NCBI RefSeq assembly: GCF_900086725.1
Contig: NZ_LT574836.1
Span: 186,001 to 250,000 of the forward strand
Origin: Bariatricus massiliensis
Lineage (GTDB): Bacteria > Bacillota > Clostridia > Lachnospirales > Lachnospiraceae
DNA length: 64,000 nt
Reading direction: 5' to 3'
The translations under genes were made by a program, and so were the position numbers. Shown here one piece after another: positions 42,833 through 49,711 of the stretch (positions are counted from its first letter, which is position 1; each line of letters begins with the position of its first letter). Below the pieces are notes generated by a model. That model had not been told where the DNA came from. It was given only the letters and a program-made list of their open reading frames with translations, and did not search any database.

Positions 42833-44014
42833 ATGCAAAATTTTGTACAATACGCGCCGACAGAGATTGTATTCGGGAAGGATACGGAGCTTAAGACTGG
42901 GCAGGAGGTCAAAAAGTGGGGAGGCCATAGAACGCTGATTGTCTTCGGCGGGGGAAGTGCGGTTAGAAGCGGTCTGATTGACCGTGTAGAAAATTCTCTT
43001 ACGGAAGCAGGAATTGTCTCTGAAAGATTAGGGGGCGTACAGCCGAATCCGCGGCTTAGCTTTGCGCGTCAAGGTGTGGCTAAAGCGGTGGAGATGGAAG
43101 CGGACTTCATTCTCGCGGTGGGAGGCGGGAGCGCGATCGACACGGCCAAGGCGATTGCCCACGGAGCGGCGAATCCGGAATTTGATTTGTGGGATATCTG
43201 GACGCAGAAAGTACCGCTTACCAAGTCGTTTCCAGTAGGATGTGTGCTGACCATCGCGGCGGCGGGAAGCGAGACAAGTGATTCGGCAGTTCTTACAAAC
43301 GAAGAGCTGGGGAGAAAGTCAGGTATCGGAACAGAGTTGAACCGTCCCCGCTTCGCTGTCATGAATCCGGAGCTCACGTATACTTTGCCGAAATACCAGC
43401 TTGGATGCGGCATCGTTGATATCATGATGCATACGCTGGAGCGGTATTTTATACCGAACCAGAAGAACCAGATGACAGATGAGATTGCGGAGGGACTTCT
43501 TAGAGTTGTCATAGAAAATGGAAGAAAGGCAATGGAGAACCCTTCAGATTACGATGCCATGAGTGAGATTATGTGGTGTGGAAGTTTATCTCATAACAAC
43601 CTTACAGGGCTGGGGAGAGAAAAGGACTTCTCGGTACATAAGCTGGGCCATGCGCTGAGCGCTAAATATGACGCAGCCCATGGAGCCACGTTATCGGCTG
43701 TGTGGGGAGCATGGGCCGAATATGTCTGTGAAAGTGATTATGCCAGATTTGCGCATTTTGGAGAGAAAGTGTGGGGAATCCGCGCAGAAGATGAAAAAGA
43801 GGCGGCAAAGCTGGCAATCGGCCGGACCGTCGCTTATTTTAGAGAAATCGGCATGCCCGTGGGATTAAAAGAGTTAGGGATAGGAGAGATATCAGAAAAA
43901 GAATTGAGAGAGCTGTCCATGAATGCTACTATGGGCGGAACGGTTAAGTTATCAAAGATAAAGGAGCTTGGGGTGGACGATGTTTATCAAATCTTTCAGG
44001 AGGCGAACAACTGA
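42833..44014 (+). CDS. Iron-containing alcohol dehydrogenase (butanol dehydrogenase/YqhD type)
   Basis: A 393-residue NAD(P)H-dependent dehydrogenase, probably reducing aldehydes to alcohols to recycle redox carriers. It begins N-F-V-Q-Y-x-P-T-E-I-V-F-G-K like BdhA/YqhD proteins, has GGGSAIDTAKA near 99-109, and metal ligands in D-I-M-M-H near 195 and H-K-L-G-H-A-L and D-A-A-H-G near 265-282. It is clearly a different subfamily from the Fe-ADH of the catabolic island. GGGAGGA lies about 8 bases before the ATG. The MATE gene starts within its last codons. Confidence 0.92.
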   Translation: MQNFVQYAPTEIVFGKDTELKTGQEVKKWGGHRTLIVFGGGSAVRSGLIDRVENSLTEAGIVSERLGGVQPNPRLSFARQGVAKAVEMEADFILAVGGGSAIDTAKAIAHGAANPEFDLWDIWTQKVPLTKSFPVGCVLTIAAAGSETSDSAVLTNEELGRKSGIGTELNRPRFAVMNPELTYTLPKYQLGCGIVDIMMHTLERYFIPNQKNQMTDEIAEGLLRVVIENGRKAMENPSDYDAMSEIMWCGSLSHNNLTGLGREKDFSVHKLGHALSAKYDAAHGATLSAVWGAWAEYVCESDYARFAHFGEKVWGIRAEDEKEAAKLAIGRTVAYFREIGMPVGLKELGIGEISEKELRELSMNATMGGTVKLSKIKELGVDDVYQIFQEANN

Positions 44015-45392
44015 CAAAAATACAATCAATGTAGACTGGGGAAGGTTTTACCGGCAGGTGCTTATGCTTGTCGTTCCTATGGCCATTCAAAATCTCATCA
44101 ACGTAGGGGTCACGGCAGCGGATGTCCTCATGCTGGGATGGGTCGGAGAGAAGGTACTGTCCGGCGCATCGCTGGCTGGGCAGGTGCAGTTCATCATGAC
44201 ACTCATTCTCTATGGAGTGACTTCGGGGGCGACGGTGCTTACGGCGCAGTACTGGGGGAAGAAAGACACCCGCACGATTGAGAAGATTCTCGGAATCGGC
44301 CTGACGATAGGAGCGGTCAGCGCGGTCGTATTTACACTGGCGGCAGAACTCATTCCACAGTACCTGATGAGAATCTATACTACCGACGCAGAAGTAATTG
44401 CGGAGGGTGTAAAATATTTAAGAATAGTAGGGATTTCTTATCTGTTTATGGCGGTGACACAGATTTATCTTTATATCATGCGAAGTATTGAGCGGGTGGT
44501 CGTGGCCACGGTAGTATACAGTGTATCCCTTGTCAACAATATAGTGATCAACGCGATACTGATTTTCGGGCTTTTGGGATTCCCCAAAATGGGAATTATG
44601 GGGGCTGCCATAGGGACACTTTCCTCGAGAGTCATAGAGCTTTGTATTGTAATATGGTACGCAAAAGTAAAGAATAAGACGGTGAGATTCCATCTCCGGG
44701 ATATGTGGCATATCGATAAGGTGCTGTTGAAAGACTTTTTTGTCTATGCAACTCCGGTTATTTTAAATGAGTTGATGTGGGGGCTGGGCTCCTCTGCAAA
44801 CACCGCGGTCATCGGACACTTGGGTAGTGCCGCGGTGGCGGCCAATTCGGTGGCACAGGTGGCGAGACAGCTGGCCACGGTCGTGGTATTCGGGGTTTCT
44901 AATGCCACGGCTATCTATCTTGGAAAGACGATTGGGGAGAAGAAATACGAACTGGCAAAAGCCTATGGAAGAAGATTTGTGTGGCTCAGTGTCGTGACTG
45001 GAGCTCTTGGCGGTTGTGTGATTTTATTGGCGATTCCTGTGGCCACACACTTTATGGTGCTGTCGCCGCAGGCACAAGGATATCTTGCGTTCATGTTTTT
45101 TGTAATGTCCTACTTTACACTTGCACAGTCTGTCAATACTACGCTGGTCGTAGGTGTCTTCCGCTCCGGAGGAGATACGAAGTTTGGCCTGGCGCTGGAT
45201 GTATCAACTATGTGGGGGTGCTCCATTCTGCTTGGAGCAGCCGCGGCATTTATATTTCACGCAGGGGTTCCGGTGGTCTATATGATTTTGATGAGTGATG
45301 AAGTCATCAAGCTGCCCATTACTATCAAGCGTTTCCTCAGTTATAAGTGGATCAAAGACGTTACGAGGGAGAAAAGTGAACTTGCGATATAA
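43980..45392 (+). CDS. MATE-family efflux transporter
   Basis: A 470-residue membrane protein with 12 hydrophobic helices in two homologous halves, of the Na+- or H+-coupled MATE antiporter family, which exports drugs or metabolites. The start is uncertain: ATG at 43980 overlaps the dehydrogenase gene by 35 bases with only a weak G-rich site (GGGGTGG) before it; ATG at 43968 is also in frame. Overlap implies co-translation with the dehydrogenase. Confidence 0.9.
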   Translation: MFIKSFRRRTTDKNTINVDWGRFYRQVLMLVVPMAIQNLINVGVTAADVLMLGWVGEKVLSGASLAGQVQFIMTLILYGVTSGATVLTAQYWGKKDTRTIEKILGIGLTIGAVSAVVFTLAAELIPQYLMRIYTTDAEVIAEGVKYLRIVGISYLFMAVTQIYLYIMRSIERVVVATVVYSVSLVNNIVINAILIFGLLGFPKMGIMGAAIGTLSSRVIELCIVIWYAKVKNKTVRFHLRDMWHIDKVLLKDFFVYATPVILNELMWGLGSSANTAVIGHLGSAAVAANSVAQVARQLATVVVFGVSNATAIYLGKTIGEKKYELAKAYGRRFVWLSVVTGALGGCVILLAIPVATHFMVLSPQAQGYLAFMFFVMSYFTLAQSVNTTLVVGVFRSGGDTKFGLALDVSTMWGCSILLGAAAAFIFHAGVPVVYMILMSDEVIKLPITIKRFLSYKWIKDVTREKSELAI

Positions 45393-45492
45393 GAAAAGCT
45401 ATGGTATCCTTATGATATGGCTTCGGGATAAAGACCGAGATGCCTGCCGCGTGACGGCGGGAGGAAGAATATAAGAAAAGGAGATTGAAGAA

Positions 45493-45867
45493 ATGAAAGC
45501 AGTAGCAACAGAGAAAGCACCGAAGGCACTGGGACCTTATTCTCAGGGATATGTACATAACGGGATTTTTTGTTCAGCAGGACAGATTCCGATTAATCCG
45601 GCGACGGATGCAATTGAAGCGGAGACTATCGCAGAGCAGACAGAGCAGGTCTGCAAGAATCTTGCGGCGGTGCTTGAAGCAGCGGGAACTTCTTTTGACA
45701 AGGTTTTGAAGACAACATGTTTCTTAAGCGATATGGGAGATTTTGCGGCGTTTAACGAAGTGTACGCAAAGTATTTCACATCTAAGCCGGCCAGAAGCTG
45801 TGTGGCTGTGAAGACACTTCCTAAGAATGTACTTTGTGAAGTAGAATTGATTGCAGTAGTAGAATAA
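45493..45867 (+). CDS. ridA: RidA-family imine/enamine deaminase
   Basis: Hydrolyses reactive 2-aminoacrylate-type enamines and imines to keto acids. The 124 residues match the trimeric RidA family closely: A-P-K-A-L-G-P-Y-S-Q-G near 11-21, C-x-x-G-Q-I-P near 32-38, and the catalytic Arg in P-A-R-S-C-V-A-V near 103, followed by V-E-I/L-x-A. GAAAAGGAG lies before the ATG. A strong hairpin follows. Confidence 0.94.
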   Translation: MKAVATEKAPKALGPYSQGYVHNGIFCSAGQIPINPATDAIEAETIAEQTEQVCKNLAAVLEAAGTSFDKVLKTTCFLSDMGDFAAFNEVYAKYFTSKPARSCVAVKTLPKNVLCEVELIAVVE

Positions 45868-45873
45868 TAAACG

Positions 45874-45910
45874 GGATACCCGCAGATAATTTTATTGTCT
45901 GCGGGTATCC
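45874..45910. other. Strong hairpin after ridA
   Basis: GGATACCCGCAGATAA and TTGTCTGCGGGTATCC pair almost perfectly around TTTTA. No T run follows on the + strand, so its strength as a terminator is uncertain; it lies 40 bases before the Nbp35-like gene. Confidence 0.6.
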
Positions 45911-45949
45911 GCTTGACTAATATAAATAATCCGGGAGGTTTGAACAGCT

Positions 45950-46786
45950 ATGGCAGAAGAACAAAGCAGCGGATGCTCACCTGAGGCCTGCTCTTCCTGT
46001 GCCCACGCGGGTACATGCGAGAGTAAAAAGGCGGATATGAGAGCTCCGGCAAATGCATATTCACAGGTGAAAAAGGTAATTGGCGTAATCAGCGGTAAGG
46101 GCGGCGTGGGTAAATCTATGGTGACAGCGTCCCTCGCCCGAATGATGACGGAGCAGGGATATACAGTGGGAATTCTGGATGCGGACATAACAGGCCCGTC
46201 AATCCCAAAGATGTACGGTGTCCATGAAAATGCGATGGGGAGTGATGAAGGAATGTTCCCATGTATCGCAAAAGATGGCACTAAGATTATGTCCGTCAAT
46301 CTTCTTCTTGAGCGGGAGTCAGATCCGGTTATTTGGAGGGGACCTGTAATCGCAGGAGTGGTGACCCAGTTCTGGACAGACGTTATGTGGGGAGACTTGG
46401 ATTTCCTGCTGGTGGATATGCCGCCGGGTACCGGAGATGTCCCATTGACTGTGTTCCAATCACTTCCGGTGGACGGGGTCGTTATTGTGACCTCCCCTCA
46501 GGATTTGGTGCAGATGATAGTGAAAAAAGCCTATAATATGGCGAAACAGATGAATATACCAGTGATTGGCATTGTAGAAAACTATAGTTATCTGGAATGC
46601 CCGGAATGTGGAAAGCGAATTTCTGTATTTGGGGAAAGCCATATTGATGAAATCGCAGAGGAGCTGGGTATAGAAGTGCTGGGCAAGATGCCGATAGACC
46701 CACAGCTTTCAGAGATGGTCGAATCTGAAAAGTTTTATGAAGTTCAAAATAAATATTTAAAGAATATTACGGAAAAATTCCAGTAA
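45950..46786 (+). CDS. Nbp35/Mrp-type iron-sulfur carrier ATPase
   Basis: A 278-residue P-loop NTPase that likely carries or transfers 4Fe-4S clusters. The N-terminus has four cysteines, C9-x4-C14-x2-C17-x5-C23, like the cluster-binding leader of eukaryotic Nbp35. The deviant Walker A is G-K-G-G-V-G-K-S near 45, D-M-P-P-G-T-G-D near 148, and a second C-x-x-C (CPECGKR) lies near 219, the site that bridges the dimer in Mrp/Nbp35 proteins. GGGAGG precedes the ATG and a terminator follows. Confidence 0.92.
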   Translation: MAEEQSSGCSPEACSSCAHAGTCESKKADMRAPANAYSQVKKVIGVISGKGGVGKSMVTASLARMMTEQGYTVGILDADITGPSIPKMYGVHENAMGSDEGMFPCIAKDGTKIMSVNLLLERESDPVIWRGPVIAGVVTQFWTDVMWGDLDFLLVDMPPGTGDVPLTVFQSLPVDGVVIVTSPQDLVQMIVKKAYNMAKQMNIPVIGIVENYSYLECPECGKRISVFGESHIDEIAEELGIEVLGKMPIDPQLSEMVESEKFYEVQNKYLKNITEKFQ

Positions 46787-46807
46787 TGATTATTTGCAGC
46801 GGAGAAG

Positions 46808-46848
46808 CCGCCGCCCTGTGACAGAGTTGCCGCAGGGCGGTGGTTTTT
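46808..46848 (+). terminator. Terminator after the Nbp35-like gene
   Basis: CCGCCGCCCTGTG and CGCAGGGCGGTGG form a 13-bp stem with two wobble pairs, then six T. Confidence 0.88.
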
Positions 46849-46930
46849 TGTTATAATAGGAAACTGCATTTTAAAAAGTTGTGGAAATAGATACTTGAAT
46901 AATTGGGATTAATATGATAGACTTTAGATA

Positions 46931-46942
46931 GAACGAATGTTC
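46931..46942. promoter_or_regulatory. LexA (SOS) box
   Basis: GAAC-GAAT-GTTC matches the Gram-positive LexA/DinR core GAAC-N4-GTTC, with a G at the right flank. It directly follows a -10 candidate TAGATA (46925-46930), with TTGGGA 16 bases further up, and lies 42 bases before the repair gene start. LexA bound here would cover the transcription start. Confidence 0.75.
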
Positions 46943-46984
46943 GGAACAAAAGTTCTGGTGGAATGGGAAGGGAAGGATGAGATT

Positions 46985-48340
46985 ATGAGGATACAGGAAG
47001 ACATGTCTATGTACGATAAGCTGAATATTCTTACAGACGCCGCAAAATATGATGTTGCCTGTACGTCCAGCGGCGTGGAGCGCAGAGGCGACGGCACTGG
47101 GATGGGCAACTGCGAGAAAGCAGGAATCTGTCACAGTTTTTCGGCGGACGGACGGTGCATATCTCTTCTGAAGATTCTGTTTACCAATGAGTGCATCTAT
47201 GATTGTAAATACTGTATAAACAGAGCATCCAATGATGTGCAGAGGACATCCTTCACACCGGATGAGATTTGCCGCTTGACGATGGAATTTTATAGAAGAA
47301 ATTATATAGAAGGGCTTTTTTTAAGTTCCGGCATACTGAAGAGCCCCGACTACACAATGGAGCTGATTTACGCTGCTCTTTATAAGCTGCGTGTGGAATG
47401 TAATTTTCAAGGCTATATTCATGTGAAAGCAATTCCGGGGGCCAGCGCTGAATTGATTCGAAGAGTGGGATTTTTGGCGGACAGGATGAGTGTCAATTTG
47501 GAGCTGCCTACCAATGAAAGCCTACGCCTGCTGGCCCCTCACAAGAATAGAAAGAATATTCTTACGCCGATGCGTCTTGTCCAGAAGGGGATGATGCAGA
47601 ACAAGCAGGAGGTGGCGGTTTACAGGAACGCTCCCCGTTTTGTGCCTGCGGGGCAGAGCACACAGATGATTATTGGTGCGACCCCGGAATCCGATTTTCA
47701 GATTATGCAGGTGGCGGAAGCTCTCTATAAAAAGTTTGAATTGAAGAGAGTGTTCTACTCGGCCTTTGTCAGTGTCAACGAAGACACGAACCTCCCCGCT
47801 AACAGGCAGGAAGGGCCGCCCCTTCTAAGGGAACACCGATTGTATCAGGCGGATTGGCTTCTGCGCTATTATCATTTTGAGGCGGCGGAACTACTCGATG
47901 ACAAGAATCCCAATTTCAATGTACTGCTGGACCCGAAGTGCAACTGGGCGCTCAAGCATTTGGAGACGTTCCCGGTCGAAATCAATCGTGCGGATTATCT
48001 TACGCTTCTTCGAGTTCCGGGAATCGGATACAAGTCTGCAGAGAGGATTGTGAAGGCAAGAAAGTTTGCGGTTCTGGATTTCGCAGATTTGAAGAAAATT
48101 GGTGTGGTATTGAAAAGGGCGTTATACTTTATTACCTGCAGTGGGAAGATGATGTACCCCACTAAGATAGAGGAAGATTATATTACCCGCAACCTCCTCA
48201 ACGTAGGGGAAAAGCTTCCGGACTCGGTCAAGGAGATGAGTTTCAGACAGCTTAACTTGTTTGATGATGTGAATTTTTATAAGGAAGATCTGCGGGAGAA
48301 GAAGAGGAGGATTCCTGCATTTGAGCAGGCTGCGCTATGA
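46985..48340 (+). CDS. Putative DNA modification/repair radical SAM protein (TIGR03916-like)
   Basis: A 451-residue radical-SAM enzyme. The cluster motif C-x3-C-x2-C (CIYDCKYC) is near residue 70, preceded by a cysteine-bearing leader (ACTSSGVERRG, GNCEKAGICH) and followed by a TIM-barrel. The C-terminus (about 335-375) has a helix-hairpin-helix R-V-P-G-I-G-Y-K-S-A-E-R-I, suggesting DNA contact. The family resembles spore photoproduct lyase-related proteins and is usually paired with the gene that follows. GGAAGG precedes ATG 46985; starts at 46937 (upstream) or 47003 are alternatives. The LexA box 42 bases upstream indicates SOS induction. Confidence 0.87.
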   Translation: MRIQEDMSMYDKLNILTDAAKYDVACTSSGVERRGDGTGMGNCEKAGICHSFSADGRCISLLKILFTNECIYDCKYCINRASNDVQRTSFTPDEICRLTMEFYRRNYIEGLFLSSGILKSPDYTMELIYAALYKLRVECNFQGYIHVKAIPGASAELIRRVGFLADRMSVNLELPTNESLRLLAPHKNRKNILTPMRLVQKGMMQNKQEVAVYRNAPRFVPAGQSTQMIIGATPESDFQIMQVAEALYKKFELKRVFYSAFVSVNEDTNLPANRQEGPPLLREHRLYQADWLLRYYHFEAAELLDDKNPNFNVLLDPKCNWALKHLETFPVEINRADYLTLLRVPGIGYKSAERIVKARKFAVLDFADLKKIGVVLKRALYFITCSGKMMYPTKIEEDYITRNLLNVGEKLPDSVKEMSFRQLNLFDDVNFYKEDLREKKRRIPAFEQAAL

Positions 48341-49104
48341 AAAGAATATATATTTGCCAAGATAATATTACCGGATTGTTTTCTGCCGTTTATGACGCGT
48401 GGAAACAGCGTAGGGAGAGCGGTGAGGCCGGGATCGCTTTTAGAGGAAGCGTGGCGCAGGAGCTGTTCTGTGAGTATGTGGAAGTGGCAGAGTCAGAAGA
48501 AAAGGCCATAGCAGTAGAGAATCTGATCAAGAGGCATTTGGGGGATGATTCATACTGGGATTTGTACCATGCGGCGCTTTCTGCGGATTCGGATAAGGGA
48601 AGCGCGATTTTAGGGACTATGCTGGAGGCTAGGAAGATACCGGACAGCAGGAAGATCATGAATTATTTGACTTGTCCACATGTGGCTAAAGTCTTTGAAC
48701 TGAATCGCAGAGTGAGCAATGAGGCTCATTACTTTAAAGAGTTCATACGGTTCAAAGAGCTGGACAGTGGAATTTTAGTTTCCAAGATTCGGCCTAAAAG
48801 TCAGGTCCTTACTTGCGTGGCGCCTCACTTTGCGGACAGGCTGCCCTTGGAAAATTGGATGATATATGACCAGACCCATGGCATGTTCGTGGTGCATGAG
48901 AGTAAGAAAAACTGGGTCTTGGTCTCGGGGGTACAAGTGAATATAGAGAAATTGGACCGCTATTCTGACTCTGAGTTGGAGATGCAGCGGCTGTTCAAAG
49001 GGTTCTGTAAAAGTATTTCTATAGAAGAAAGATGCAGCTATAATAGACAGAGGCAGCACCTTCCATTATGGTTCCGACAAAATATGGTAGAGTTTGAACA
49101 ATAA
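48337..49104 (+). CDS. TIGR03915-like/DUF4130 putative DNA repair protein
   Basis: A 255-residue protein overlapping the preceding radical-SAM gene by four bases (ATGA), so translation is coupled. The family is known as the partner of the TIGR03916 radical-SAM protein and is sometimes fused to a uracil-DNA-glycosylase-like domain. Visible features: an N-terminal segment Y-D-A-W near 18-21, and a central D-S-G-I-L-V-S-K-I-R-P-K segment. No catalytic motif is obvious. Co-regulation with the radical-SAM gene by the SOS response is inferred from the shared operator. Confidence 0.82.
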   Translation: MKRIYICQDNITGLFSAVYDAWKQRRESGEAGIAFRGSVAQELFCEYVEVAESEEKAIAVENLIKRHLGDDSYWDLYHAALSADSDKGSAILGTMLEARKIPDSRKIMNYLTCPHVAKVFELNRRVSNEAHYFKEFIRFKELDSGILVSKIRPKSQVLTCVAPHFADRLPLENWMIYDQTHGMFVVHESKKNWVLVSGVQVNIEKLDRYSDSELEMQRLFKGFCKSISIEERCSYNRQRQHLPLWFRQNMVEFEQ

Positions 49105-49142
49105 TATACTATATTTTGGAATTTATTTGGGGAAATAGGCGA

Positions 49143-49171
49143 TTGACAGCAAATAGACGAAGTGGCATAAT
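49143..49171 (+). promoter_or_regulatory. Promoter of the HPr-like gene
   Basis: TTGACA, exactly 17 bases, CATAAT, ending about 86 bases before the start codon. Confidence 0.65.
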
Positions 49172-49257
49172 TGTTTCAATCGATGAGGGCATGATGCTGC
49201 CTTCCCGTTCATATAGATAAACGATGGAGTAGGAACCCTGAAAGGAGTGTGTTGGCA

Positions 49258-49485
49258 ATGGAACATGAGTGCAAGATAATGCTTTCGACAGATAATGTCA
49301 AAGAATTCGTACGCTCGGCCGAACAATGCGATTTTGATGTTAACGTATTCTATAATCGTTTTGTCATTGATGCCAAATCAATTTTGGGCGTACTTAGCTT
49401 GGATTTGTCAAGAGTCTTGACCGTGCAGTATGCCGGATTGAATCCTATGTTTGAAAAGACGCTGCGGAAATTTTGTGTGGCTTAG
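49258..49485 (+). CDS. HPr-like protein lacking the phosphorylatable histidine
   Basis: A 75-residue single-domain protein of the HPr fold. The second half is clear: F-D-V-N-V-F-Y-N-R-F-V-I-D-A-K-S-I-L-G-V-L-S-L, with S41 at the position of the regulatory Ser46 of HPr. The G-I-H-A-R-P active-site segment is absent; the residues there are S-T-D-N, so it cannot pass phosphate from enzyme I to PTS permeases. It might act as a Crh-like regulator with CcpA if HPr kinase modifies S41; this is inference. AAAGGAG (49241-49247) fits ATG 49258; in-frame GTG 49249 and TTG 49252 are alternatives. Confidence 0.75.
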   Translation: MEHECKIMLSTDNVKEFVRSAEQCDFDVNVFYNRFVIDAKSILGVLSLDLSRVLTVQYAGLNPMFEKTLRKFCVA

Positions 49486-49558
49486 TGTAAAGAGTTAGAT
49501 AAAGTGTACAGCGCCTGTCAAAGCAGGAAGCGGCGCGTACAGGAGAAATGAAAAGGGG

Positions 49559-49607
49559 AAAGGGCACTGCGGCAGCAATTTATGTAACCGCGGGTGCTCT
49601 TTTTGTA
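49559..49607 (+). terminator. Terminator after the HPr-like gene
   Basis: AAAGGGCACTGCGG pairs with CCGCGGGTGCTCTTT with a small bulge, followed by a T run. A second hairpin, GTACAGCGCC/GGCGCGTAC, precedes it at 49506-49540. Confidence 0.75.
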
Positions 49608-49667
49608 GTTTATAATCTTTGTTTTACTTTATGTAAGGTTGTGATAAAATGATGCTAGGGTCAAAAG

Positions 49668-49694
49668 GTCATACAATGCATGTTATTGTATGAC
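49668..49694. promoter_or_regulatory. Perfect 10-bp inverted repeat before the helicase gene
   Basis: GTCATACAAT-N7-ATTGTATGAC lies between a -10-like TAAAAT (49645-49650) and the ribosome site GAGGAGG. It is well suited as a dimeric repressor operator, or as an RNA hairpin close to the ribosome site. No T run follows. Confidence 0.6.
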
Positions 49695-49711
49695 AGAGGA
49701 GGAATAGACAA

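Noticed and set aside
42675..42938. An 87-codon frame before the second Fe-alcohol dehydrogenase
   Set aside because: It runs into the dehydrogenase gene in another phase, has no clear ribosome site, and its predicted product has no family-like features.
45415..45477. A 20-codon frame between the MATE gene and ridA
   Set aside because: No convincing ribosome site or conserved composition; it overlaps the likely leader of ridA.
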